Source: Desulfosarcina sp. OttesenSCG-928-A07 (lineage in GTDB: Bacteria; Desulfobacterota; Desulfobacteria; Desulfobacterales; Desulfosarcinaceae). Taken from it: a stretch of 54,378 bases of DNA. Of the stretch, positions 1-9,524 are shown one piece after another. The translations under genes and the position numbers were made by a program. The notes below the pieces were generated by a model. That model worked only from the letters and a program-made list of their open reading frames with translations, did not search any database and was not told the origin of the DNA. Location: NCBI GenBank assembly GCA_030267325.1, contig JAJDJS010000017.1, forward strand, positions 1 through 54,378, written 5' to 3'. Every line of letters begins with the position of its first letter. Positions within the stretch are counted from its first letter, which is position 1.

Positions 1-92
1 CGTCCTTTTCCGGAGACAAAGACCGTCAGTAGCTTGTCTTGAAACTCAAATTCAAGGTGTATATTCCCGGTTTCAGGAAAAAGGACGAACAT
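1..92 (-). CDS. Partial open frame running off the left edge
   Basis: An open frame on the minus strand starts at an ATG at 92 and runs off the window; about 30 residues are visible, beginning MFVLFPETGNIHLEFEF. An in-frame TAG lies four codons upstream, and I see no good ribosome-binding site. The alternating hydrophobic and charged pattern suggests a beta-strand protein, with a faint resemblance to the C-terminal domain of FliK-type hook-length proteins; that is a guess. It would be the gene downstream of leuB on the same strand. Confidence 0.25.
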   Translation of the reverse strand, partial: MFVLFPETGNIHLEFEFQDKLLTVFVSGKG

Positions 93-126
93 TCTGCCAA
101 ACAGCTAACCCCTGAAAAATCCCGCA

Positions 127-1753
<1,627 letters not shown>

Positions 1754-4588
1754 TTATTTTTCCAGTATTTTTTTGAGATATTGACCAGTATGGGAAGCCT
1801 CAGCCTTGCAGATGGCCTCGGGCGGACCACAGGCCACGACGCTGCCCCCGCCATCTCCGCCTTCCGGGCCCAAGTCAATAATATAATCCGCTGTTTTGAT
1901 GACATCCAGGTTGTGCTCAATCACCACCACGGTATTTCCGGCATCCACCAACCGGTGGAGAACATCCAGGAGCTTTCGGATATCGTCCGGATGAAGACCG
2001 GTTGTGGGTTCATCCAAAATGTAAAGGGTGTTGCCCTGTTGACGGCGGGAGAGCTCCCTGGCCAGCCGGATGCGCTGGGCTTCGCCGCCCGAAAGCGTTG
2101 TGGCGGGCTGGCCGATGGGTATATAGCCCAGCCCCACACTGGACAGCATCTGGAGTTTTTCCCGGATGGGTTCAACATTCCGGAACATGTCCAGGCACTG
2201 ATCTATGGTGAGATTCAGAACCTCGGCGATATTTTTTCCCTTGTACCGGATTTCAAGGGTTTCGCGGTTGTATCGGTTTCCCCTGCAAACATCGCACGGC
2301 ACATACACATCGGGCAGAAAATGCATTTCAATGCGGATGATGCCGTCTCCTTCGCATGCCTCACACCGGCCGCCGTGGCGGTTGAAGCTGAACCGGCTCG
2401 GCGTATATCCCCGCATCCGGGCTTCCGGTGTCTGGCTGAACAGGGTTCGGATGGGGGAAAAAAGACCGGTATAGGTGGCTGGATTGGAGCGGGGCGTTTT
2501 GCCGATGGGAGATTGATCAATCTCAATGACCGCGCTGATCTTCTCAAGGCCCGTAATGGCGTCAACCCGGCCTGATGAAAGGGCAAGGGAACGCAGCCGG
2601 CCAAGGGCTGTGCGGTACAGGGTGTCGATGACCAGGGTGGATTTTCCGGATCCGGATACGCCGGTAACGCAGACCAGCGTGCCCAGGGGAAAGGCTGCAT
2701 CCATGTGTTTGAGGTTGTTGCAGGTGGCCCCGATGATGCGGATTTCTCCTTTGTTCAGGGACCTTCGGGTTTCCGGGACAGGGATGCGAAGCCGTCCGGA
2801 CAGATACCCGCCGGTGAGGGACCGCTCATCTGAAAGAAGATCTGCCACCGGCCCCTCAAAAATCACATGGCCGCCATTTATGCCAGCCCCTGGTCCCATG
2901 TCCACCACATGGTCTGCCGCAAGAATGGTTTCCTCGTCATGTTCCACCACCACCACTGAATTTCCCATATCCCGCATCCGGATCAGGGCCTTCAAAAGGC
3001 GGTGATTATCCCGCTGGTGCAGGCCGATACTGGGTTCATCCAGAACATAAAGCACACCCGTAAGTTTGGCGCCGATCTGGGTGGCCAGGCGGATTCGTTG
3101 GGCCTCTCCGCCGGAAAGGGTGTGGGCCGGCCGGGAAAGGGTCAGGTAAGAAAGTCCCACATCTGCCAGAAAGGTTAAACGAGAGAGGATTTCCCGGACG
3201 ATTTTCCCGGCAATGATCCGGCGGTTTCCCTCTGGCTGAAAGGTCTGAAAAAAGATGAGAAGATCGGAAATGGAACGGGACACCAGCCCATCAATGGAAG
3301 TGTGGTTGACTTTGACATGCCGGCTTTCCAGGCGCAGCCGGGCCCCATGGCATTCCGGGCAGGGCAAATCTGCCATGTATGTGGCCAGGTTGTTTTTTTC
3401 AGCTGCAGACCGGGCGATGCTGTATTTGCAGCGAAGCTGGGAAAGGATGCCCTCAAAGGGTGCCAGCATCTTTCCGGAGGGCCCTTTGTGGGAAAAAGGA
3501 ATCTCCTGATCACCTGAGCCGTGCATCAATACGGTTTTGAAGGATTCGGGAAGGTCCTTGTATGTTGTGTAAATGTCCGTCTTATAAAAGGCGGTGAGAT
3601 CTTCCAGAAAATCATTCAGGGCTGTCCGGTGCGGCGGCGGCCAGATGGCAACAGCACCTTCCCTTAAGGATAGCTCGGGGTTGGGAACGATCTGGTCTGG
3701 AGAAAATTCTTTCACGCTTCCCAGGCCATTGCACTGGGGACAGGCGCCATGGGGCGAGTTGAAGGAAAAACTGGCCGGCGTGAGTTCCGGATAGCTGATC
3801 CCGCAATGGGGGCAGGTGGCGGTTTCGCTGAACCGAAAGCTATCCGTGTCTTTTTCACCTGTTTTTCCCATCACCAGAACATCCACCTGACCCTTTGACC
3901 GGGAAATGGCAAGCTCCATGGAATCCGTGAGCCGGTTTCGGATGGCAGGCGACAGAATCAGCCGATCAATGACCACATCCACCTTTTTGGGGGACTTTTG
4001 TTTAGAGGTCTCAACAGCCTCCAGCTCACAAATTTTTCCATCCACCCGAACCCGGGCAAATCCCTCTTTTCGCAGGCGTTTGAACACCCCCCCATAACCG
4101 GATCGGGGATCTTTTTCCACGGGCGACAAAATGATCAGACGGCTTCCAGCCGGTTGCTGCAGGACAGCTTCCACCATTTCATCAATGGAAAGGGCCACAA
4201 TGGGCAGGCCGCACTGGAAACAAAAGGCCGTCCCGCACCGGGCATAGAGAAGACGGATGAAGTCATAAATTTCCGTCACTGTTCCCACAGTTGAACGCAG
4301 GTTGTAGCCTGTGGTTTTCTGTTCAATGGCAATGGCCGGAGAAAGTCCCTCAATGAGGTCCACCTCAGGTTTTTCCAGTTGCTGGAGAAACTGCCGGGCA
4401 TAGGTGGAAAGGGACTCCACATACCGGCGCTGACCCTCTGCGTACAGGGTGTCAAAGGCAAGGGTGGATTTGCCGGATCCGGAAAGGCCGGTAATGACCA
4501 CCAATCGGTTCCGCGGCAGACAAAGGCTGATGTTCTTGAGATTATGCTGCCGCGCGCCTTCAATGATAATGCTGTCAGGAAATGTCAC
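1754..4588 (-). CDS. uvrA: Excinuclease ABC subunit A
   Basis: UvrA is the damage-sensing ATPase dimer of nucleotide excision repair and loads UvrB onto lesions. The 944-residue protein is full length. It shows two ABC ATPase modules: Walker A GLSGSGKST near residue 34 and GVSGSGKST in the second half. Two LSGGEAQRIRLA signatures are present, with zinc-binding Cys pairs (CPHCG with CPQCNG; CEACEGDG with CDVCRG). The start codon is GTG at 4588, followed by TFPDSIIIEGARQHNLKNI, the usual UvrA N-terminus; the ribosome-binding site is weak. It stands alone, divergent from dnaA across a 600-base gap. I see no SOS-type operator. Confidence 0.97.
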   Translation of the reverse strand: MTFPDSIIIEGARQHNLKNISLCLPRNRLVVITGLSGSGKSTLAFDTLYAEGQRRYVESLSTYARQFLQQLEKPEVDLIEGLSPAIAIEQKTTGYNLRSTVGTVTEIYDFIRLLYARCGTAFCFQCGLPIVALSIDEMVEAVLQQPAGSRLIILSPVEKDPRSGYGGVFKRLRKEGFARVRVDGKICELEAVETSKQKSPKKVDVVIDRLILSPAIRNRLTDSMELAISRSKGQVDVLVMGKTGEKDTDSFRFSETATCPHCGISYPELTPASFSFNSPHGACPQCNGLGSVKEFSPDQIVPNPELSLREGAVAIWPPPHRTALNDFLEDLTAFYKTDIYTTYKDLPESFKTVLMHGSGDQEIPFSHKGPSGKMLAPFEGILSQLRCKYSIARSAAEKNNLATYMADLPCPECHGARLRLESRHVKVNHTSIDGLVSRSISDLLIFFQTFQPEGNRRIIAGKIVREILSRLTFLADVGLSYLTLSRPAHTLSGGEAQRIRLATQIGAKLTGVLYVLDEPSIGLHQRDNHRLLKALIRMRDMGNSVVVVEHDEETILAADHVVDMGPGAGINGGHVIFEGPVADLLSDERSLTGGYLSGRLRIPVPETRRSLNKGEIRIIGATCNNLKHMDAAFPLGTLVCVTGVSGSGKSTLVIDTLYRTALGRLRSLALSSGRVDAITGLEKISAVIEIDQSPIGKTPRSNPATYTGLFSPIRTLFSQTPEARMRGYTPSRFSFNRHGGRCEACEGDGIIRIEMHFLPDVYVPCDVCRGNRYNRETLEIRYKGKNIAEVLNLTIDQCLDMFRNVEPIREKLQMLSSVGLGYIPIGQPATTLSGGEAQRIRLARELSRRQQGNTLYILDEPTTGLHPDDIRKLLDVLHRLVDAGNTVVVIEHNLDVIKTADYIIDLGPEGGDGGGSVVACGPPEAICKAEASHTGQYLKKILEK

Positions 4589-5184
4589 AGTACAATCAGA
4601 TGCATGGGGTTATGGCATAAAGGTGGATGGGATGAACGCATCATATCCATCACCCATGGGTTTGTAAATTTATTTTCCCGGAACCTGGCGGGCATCCTGC
4701 CACCTGGGTGTATAAAATCGAAAATCGTCAAAATTCTTAATAAATCGGAAAAAACAAGAGATTCAATTTCATCCCAAAACTGTTGATAACCGGCGATCCC
4801 CTTAATATGGTTATGGAAACACCAAAAACCGGAAAAGCCTCTGTATTTGAATGGGTTTATCTGAAATAAATTTATAACTATTTGATGTTTATTTATATTT
4901 ATTTTTTACAACCAAGATTTGACATCTTCGGGTAAACCGGAATCTTTCCCGTTGACGAGAAAAAGCCGGTTTTTGTATCTATGTGACAGCTTGTTTCTAC
5001 GAATGGCGTCCTTTCTCAAATTTCCGAATAATTATCGAAAAACAGTTCATTTTCAGTAAATAGTCAACACCACCCGATTCAGTCGACCCATTTTGTCGGG
5101 GCAATTCAGCAGCCTGTTAATTTTACGTTTGACCCGCAAGAACGCGGTGCGGGATATTATCGCCGAAGGGATATTGTTTTCCAT
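4589..5184. other. AT-rich divergent intergenic region uvrA/dnaA
   Basis: This 596-base gap separates the divergent uvrA and dnaA genes. The middle (about 4720-4915) is clearly AT-rich, with a run rich in TTTATTTATATTTATTTTTT. A hairpin AAACCGG/CCGGTTT followed by extra T residues sits at 4934-4974. A loose sigma70-like pair (TTGACG at 4952, TATCTA at 4976) could serve dnaA. The position beside dnaA makes this a candidate replication origin, but I find no good match to TTATNCACA boxes by eye; the nearest is TGTTGATAA at about 4782. If this DnaA reads a different box (see its entry), the usual search would fail. Confidence 0.35.
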
Positions 5185-6588
5185 ATGAAAAAGATTTGGA
5201 AAAATGTAAAAGATCAGCTCAAACAAGAAATTCCAGAGCATTCTTATACAATGTGGGTCGCCCCCCTTGTGGCCGGAGAAGGCGAGGAAAACGAAGTGGT
5301 GCTTTTCTGCCCCAATGCCTTTTTTCAAAGGCGGGTCATGGACCACTACGGCCGGATGATTGAAAAGACCCTGTGCCGTGTTGCCGGCCGGACCCTTCCC
5401 GTCAAATGGCAGGTTTTAGCGTCATCAGCACCCCCGCTTTCTCCGGATATGGCCCTTCACACAGTTCCCAGTGACGGTCAGATTCCGCTGCCCAAAATGG
5501 CGGACCATTCCCATGGCGGTCAATTTTTGCGCCAGGACTATACCTTTGATCAGTTTGTAGTGGGGAAAAACAGCGATTTTGCCTATACCGCCGCCCTGGC
5601 ACTGGCCGCCCGCCAGAACGGCCATCAAAACGCCCTTTACCTGCATTCAAAGACAGGTCTGGGGAAAAGTCATCTGTCCCAGGCCGTGGGCCATCATATT
5701 TTAGAAACATTTCCCGGACAAAGGGTCTATTATGTGACGGCCGAAGATTTCATGAACGAGATGACAAAATCCTATCGCAGCCAGACCCTTCACCAGTTCA
5801 AGGAAAAGTACCGGCAAAAGTGTGATGTGCTCCTGCTTGAAGATGTCCACTTTTTAAGCGGTAAAAACGGTACCCAGGAAGAGCTGTCCAATACCCTTGA
5901 ATCCCTGATGAATGCCAACAAAAAAATCATTTATTCCAGTTGCTATCTGCCGTCGGAGATTCCCAAACTCAATGATACGCTGAAATCGCGGTTTTCCTGC
6001 GGTCTGATTTCAAAAATTGATCCACCGGATTACCGGGTGAGGCTCAGTATTCTGAAACAATGGGCCAAAATCGGCAGCTATCAGGTTTCTGATGAGGTAT
6101 TGGAATACCTGGCATCAGAGCTGACCAATGATGTCCGTCAGCTCAAAAGCGGGCTCATTGGCGTGATGGCACGGGCCTCTCTTCTGGGCACAACCGTTGA
6201 TCTGGAACTGGGCCGCTGTGTGGTGGCTGATATTGCAAGCGTCAGGCAGAGCATTACCCTGGATGCCATCAAGCATCTGGTGTGCAGATATTATAATGTC
6301 TCCATGGCAGACCTCACATCCCGCTCCCGCCGGCAGACCATTGTCAGGCCCCGGCAGGTGGCGATGTATCTTTCCCGCCGCTATACCGCGCATTCGCTCC
6401 AGACCATTGGCAAAAGCTTCAATCGCTATCACGCCACCACCCTCCACGCCATGAAGGTGGTAAAAAATGAAATCCGGGAAAATGGACCCTTTCAGAAACA
6501 GGTCGCGTTTTTATCGGATCGGCTGGAAAGGACATCCGGCCAAGCAGATTCCGCATCTGCTGAGGATATGCCGGACACCGAAGCGTGA
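5185..6588 (+). CDS. dnaA: DnaA-family replication initiator, divergent
   Basis: DnaA melts the origin and loads the DnaB helicase. The 467-residue protein has the full architecture: domain I (1-70, KKIWKNVKDQLKQEIPEHSY), a linker, an AAA+ module with Walker A SKTGLGKSHL (155-164), Walker B DVLLLEDVHF (214-223) and LKSRF with the arginine finger (266-270), then the helix-turn-helix domain IV with VRPRQVAMYLSRRYTAHSL. It differs from textbook DnaA in several places. The Walker A Thr is Ser, the DD of Walker B is ED, the sensor I SDR is SCY, and the DNA-binding loop GGRDHTT reads NRYHATT (413-419). From memory, Desulfobacterales DnaA proteins share this loop, so it is probably the lineage's own initiator. 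No dnaN or recF follows. The start is the ATG at 5185, with GAAGGGA upstream. Confidence 0.85.
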   Translation: MKKIWKNVKDQLKQEIPEHSYTMWVAPLVAGEGEENEVVLFCPNAFFQRRVMDHYGRMIEKTLCRVAGRTLPVKWQVLASSAPPLSPDMALHTVPSDGQIPLPKMADHSHGGQFLRQDYTFDQFVVGKNSDFAYTAALALAARQNGHQNALYLHSKTGLGKSHLSQAVGHHILETFPGQRVYYVTAEDFMNEMTKSYRSQTLHQFKEKYRQKCDVLLLEDVHFLSGKNGTQEELSNTLESLMNANKKIIYSSCYLPSEIPKLNDTLKSRFSCGLISKIDPPDYRVRLSILKQWAKIGSYQVSDEVLEYLASELTNDVRQLKSGLIGVMARASLLGTTVDLELGRCVVADIASVRQSITLDAIKHLVCRYYNVSMADLTSRSRRQTIVRPRQVAMYLSRRYTAHSLQTIGKSFNRYHATTLHAMKVVKNEIRENGPFQKQVAFLSDRLERTSGQADSASAEDMPDTEA

Positions 6589-6652
6589 AATAAAGAAAAG
6601 ATCCTGGGAAAGTAAACCGAATTGAACGGGAAAAGTGTGTCAGGTGCGGATA

Positions 6653-6692
6653 GCGCGTTTTACGAAAAAAAAACGTCAGGGTTAAAACGCGC
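6653..6692 (+). terminator. Hairpin downstream of dnaA
   Basis: A perfect 10-base stem, GCGCGTTTTA paired with TAAAACGCGC, encloses a 20-base A-rich loop. It lies 64 bases after the dnaA stop and directly abuts the MITE remnant at 6693. There is no T tract after the stem, so it may be a factor-dependent or processing structure rather than a classical intrinsic terminator. Confidence 0.4.
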
Positions 6693-6768
6693 TTCGACAA
6701 TGCCACCTTAAAAAGATATAACGATTTGAATTTATTAGATAAAACAATCTCTATACGACACTATTTAG
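6693..6768 (+). repeat. MITE-like repeat, copy 2 (internally deleted)
   Basis: A 76-base remnant of the repeat family. The left part aligns with copies 3 and 4 (GCCACCTTAAAAAGATATAA, then CGATTTGAATT), and the right end CTATACGACACTATTTAG matches their right ends, but about 45 central bases are missing. Its last bases (TTAG at 6765-6768) overlap the stop codon of the small minus-strand gene next door. Confidence 0.7.
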
Positions 6769-6965
6769 TTCATCCAGACGGGAAAGGCATCGCCTGAAAT
6801 GAGCTCTTCAATTATTTCAAAACGCTGGTTCTGATCCTGTTCAATAATGCACCGCACCGTAAGGGCACACCACTTTCTGCAAATCGGATCGGTTCGTCGA
6901 TACTCGCCAAAGCAACCCAGATACCGATTCGGGGATAACTTCAGTTTGGCTTCCAGCGTCGTCAT
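6765..6965 (-). CDS. Small Cys-rich protein of unknown function
   Basis: A 66-residue protein (67 codons with the stop) beginning MTTLEAKLKLSPNRYL. I start it at 6965 because this ATG overlaps the suhB stop as ATGA and has AGGA nine bases upstream; an ATG at 6971 is possible. It contains CFGEYRRTDPICRKWC and then a further Cys in VRC, giving spacing C-x12-C-x3-C-x6-C, which suggests a small zinc or iron-sulfur knuckle. It is the last gene of the suhB operon, and tight coupling argues that it is translated. Its stop codon falls inside the end of the MITE remnant, so the C-terminus may have been altered by that insertion. Function unknown. Confidence 0.6.
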   Translation of the reverse strand: MTTLEAKLKLSPNRYLGCFGEYRRTDPICRKWCALTVRCIIEQDQNQRFEIIEELISGDAFPVWMN

Positions 6966-7786
6966 GGGCATGTTCCTGTAAAAGAGGTAAAAGGGGCATC
7001 AGGGGCCGACAGATTCAGCAACTGAAGCAGATCATCATGAATCCTGGCATTGGTGGTGACAATTTCATCCTTGTGGATGTCGTAAGGCTTCCCTGAAAAA
7101 ACGGTTGTGCGGGCACCCGCTTCTTCGGCCACCAGAACCCCGGCGGCCGTATCCCAAGGTTTTAAATGCTGCTCCCAAAAGCCCTCAAACCGGCCGTCCG
7201 CCACATAACACAGATCAAGGGCCGCTGATCCCAGCCGCCGGACCCCTTGGCTCGCCTCAAGACATCTTCCAAACCGCTCCATCAAAGAAGGAAAAATGGT
7301 TTTGTGGTCATAGGGAAAACCCGTAACCAGAAGGCTGTCGCCAATCAACCGGGTATCGGACACCCGGATGGGGACACCATTTCGCTGCGCTCCCCAACCT
7401 TTGGCAGCCATAAAAAACTCGCCCAGCACCGGGGCCAGCACAAAACCGGCCACAATTTCCGCATTCACGGAAAAGGCAATGGACACACAAAAAAGGGGAA
7501 GATTATGGGCAAAATTGGTGGTGCCGTCAAGGGGGTCAATGATCCAGCAGTTTTCTGGCGTACCTTGATGACGTCCGCTTTCCTCGGCCAGAATGGCGTG
7601 GTCTGGAAAAGCATGGGTAAGGGTTTCGATAATGGCTGCCTCGGAGCGGACATCTGCTTCGGTAACCAAGTCAATGGTCCCTTTTTTTCGGACATCATGG
7701 AGCTGGCCAAAGCGAGATTTCAGAATTTCTCCACTTTGAAAGGCCGCTTTTGTTCCGATTTGTATGATCCGCGCCATATCCACCAT
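6962..7786 (-). CDS. suhB: Inositol monophosphatase family protein
   Basis: This family removes phosphate from myo-inositol phosphates and related sugar phosphates with Mg2+; bacterial SuhB also helps Nus-dependent rRNA transcription. The 274-residue protein has the family signatures: EE at 68-69, DPLDGTTNF at 84-92 with the metal-binding Asp residues, and WDTAAGVLVAEEAGA near 210. Length is normal. It sits 32 bases after hflX on the same strand, in the dnaB-hflX-suhB run, and overlaps the small Cys protein by four bases. A second possible start is the ATG at 7777. Whether the true substrate is inositol phosphate, fructose-1,6-bisphosphate or another sugar phosphate cannot be told from sequence. 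Confidence 0.9.
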   Translation of the reverse strand: MVDMARIIQIGTKAAFQSGEILKSRFGQLHDVRKKGTIDLVTEADVRSEAAIIETLTHAFPDHAILAEESGRHQGTPENCWIIDPLDGTTNFAHNLPLFCVSIAFSVNAEIVAGFVLAPVLGEFFMAAKGWGAQRNGVPIRVSDTRLIGDSLLVTGFPYDHKTIFPSLMERFGRCLEASQGVRRLGSAALDLCYVADGRFEGFWEQHLKPWDTAAGVLVAEEAGARTTVFSGKPYDIHKDEIVTTNARIHDDLLQLLNLSAPDAPFTSFTGTCP

Positions 7787-7818
7787 GAACAGCGATATGG
7801 CAAAGAATCAGCAGGGTG

Positions 7819-9495
7819 TCAACCCGGATGGTCGGGAACATCCATTTTGGCGGAATTGCCAGCAGACCGGACAAGATGCATCGCATCTGCCTGGATTCGT
7901 TCAGACAGGGGTTTTAAAGATGGCCGGTCAAGGGCGCTGATCCCGATGCCCCCAAGGCGCTGAACCAGGTGCTGCACCCTATCGGGCGCCACCCGGTCCA
8001 TTTTATTCAGCACACGAATCACGGGGATGGCGGAAAGGCCCAATTCAGCCAAAATTGCCTCCACTGACTGGATCTGATCCAGGTACCGGGGGCTGCTGAT
8101 ATCAATGACATGCAAAAACAGATCTGCATTGTCCAGTTCTTCCAGGGTGGCTTTAAAGGCGGCCATGAGGGATTGGGGAAGGTCCCGTATAAACCCCACC
8201 GTATCGGTGATAATCACCTCCACATCCTGGGGAAATCGCAGGCGCCGGCTGGAAGGGTCCAGGGTGGCAAAGAGTTTGTCCTCGGCCAGAACCTTGCTTT
8301 GGGTCAGCTGGTTGAGAAGGGTGGATTTTCCCGCGTTGGTATACCCCACAATGGAAATCACCGGAAGCGACTTCCGGGTCCGGCGCTGACGCTGCTGGTC
8401 GCGATTTTTCTGAACCGTGGAAATGGCCTGCTCCAGACGCTGGATCCGTTCCCTGGCCCTTCGCCGGTTGATCTCCAGCCGGGTCTCGCCCGGCCCGCGT
8501 CCGCCGATACCGCCGGTAAGGCGGGACATGGCTGTGTCCTTTGCCACCAGACGGGGAAGGATGTATTTGAGCTGGGCCAGCTCCACCTGGAGTTTTCCTT
8601 CCCGGCTTTGGGCGCGCCGGGCAAAAATATCCAGAATGAGCTGGGTCCGGTCAATGACCTTGATCTCTGTCCGGTCCGTGATGGATCGGATCTGGGAGGG
8701 ATTAAGCTCCTGGTCAAAGATGATCAGGCTTGCGCCCCGATGAAGGGCCAGAATGGAAAGCTCGTCCAGTTTGCCGGTACCCATGAGAAACCGGGGATCG
8801 GGTTTTTTGCGTTGCTGCAGAACCGTGTCGATAATGCTGATGTCGGCGGTTCGGGCCAGTTCTTTGAGTTCGTCCAGGGACTCGGTTGCTTCTTTCCGGG
8901 CACCGGAAAACACGCTCACCAGAAGAGCCCGCTCCTGTCCGGGATCAGCTTGGGTGTCGACGCGTTTTTTGGCCAGTTCCGCCTCAATGGACTGAATCAG
9001 TCCCAGACAGTCAATTTCCGGACGAAACGGTGGGATGGGCGGCAGGATCTGATATGGGGCGGCATCACCCGCACCCGGAAGAATATGGGCGTAGTGAATG
9101 AGTTCCGGGGTTCCGTCCGGGTTCACCGTGACCACGGCCATGAGATCCAGGCGGAGGAGGGCCAAATCCGTCAAATCATCCTGGGTCAGGGGCGTGTCCG
9201 ACAGGTGGGTATGGATGCACCGAAGTCCCCGGAGCCGGTCTGGTGCGAGCCGGTATTCCCGCAAGTCAGGAATGAGAATACGGTCCACATCCCCTGCCAG
9301 CACATGGGTGATTTTCCCGCTGCGATCAATCAACAGCCCCAGCTGGCGGCCGATTTCAGCGGAAAGGGCGCACAAATCCCGGCACAGTTCATAAGAAATG
9401 ATGGCCTGGGGAGCAGCCCGGCGTCGGCCCATGTTTTCCAGCCGCCGGATCTGGCCGGGTTTCAGCCCGGTGATATTTCCGGAAAGTATCTGCAT
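7819..9495 (-). CDS. hflX: Ribosome-associated GTPase HflX
   Basis: HflX is a GTPase that binds 50S subunits and splits or rescues stalled ribosomes. The 558-residue protein is longer than E. coli HflX (426). Residues 1-185 form an N-terminal extension (LSGNITGLKPGQIRRLENM and a region with IHTHLSDTPL), followed by the HflX glycine-rich domain (FLMGTGKLDEL, 236-245; TGGIGGRGPGETRLE, 327-341) and the G domain with GYTNAGKS (384-391), DTVGFI and NKMD. The extension looks like that of other Desulfobacterota HflX proteins. It lies between dnaB and suhB on one strand with short gaps, so they are probably cotranscribed. Start at 9495 with AAGGTG close upstream. Confidence 0.95.
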   Translation of the reverse strand: MQILSGNITGLKPGQIRRLENMGRRRAAPQAIISYELCRDLCALSAEIGRQLGLLIDRSGKITHVLAGDVDRILIPDLREYRLAPDRLRGLRCIHTHLSDTPLTQDDLTDLALLRLDLMAVVTVNPDGTPELIHYAHILPGAGDAAPYQILPPIPPFRPEIDCLGLIQSIEAELAKKRVDTQADPGQERALLVSVFSGARKEATESLDELKELARTADISIIDTVLQQRKKPDPRFLMGTGKLDELSILALHRGASLIIFDQELNPSQIRSITDRTEIKVIDRTQLILDIFARRAQSREGKLQVELAQLKYILPRLVAKDTAMSRLTGGIGGRGPGETRLEINRRRARERIQRLEQAISTVQKNRDQQRQRRTRKSLPVISIVGYTNAGKSTLLNQLTQSKVLAEDKLFATLDPSSRRLRFPQDVEVIITDTVGFIRDLPQSLMAAFKATLEELDNADLFLHVIDISSPRYLDQIQSVEAILAELGLSAIPVIRVLNKMDRVAPDRVQHLVQRLGGIGISALDRPSLKPLSERIQADAMHLVRSAGNSAKMDVPDHPG

Positions 9496-9524
9496 TCACC
9501 TTCTCGTCCAGCCAAGGGATGTCG

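Noticed and set aside
5130..5155. Promoter TTGACC with TATTAT ahead of dnaA
   Set aside because: The spacer is 20 bases, too long for sigma70.
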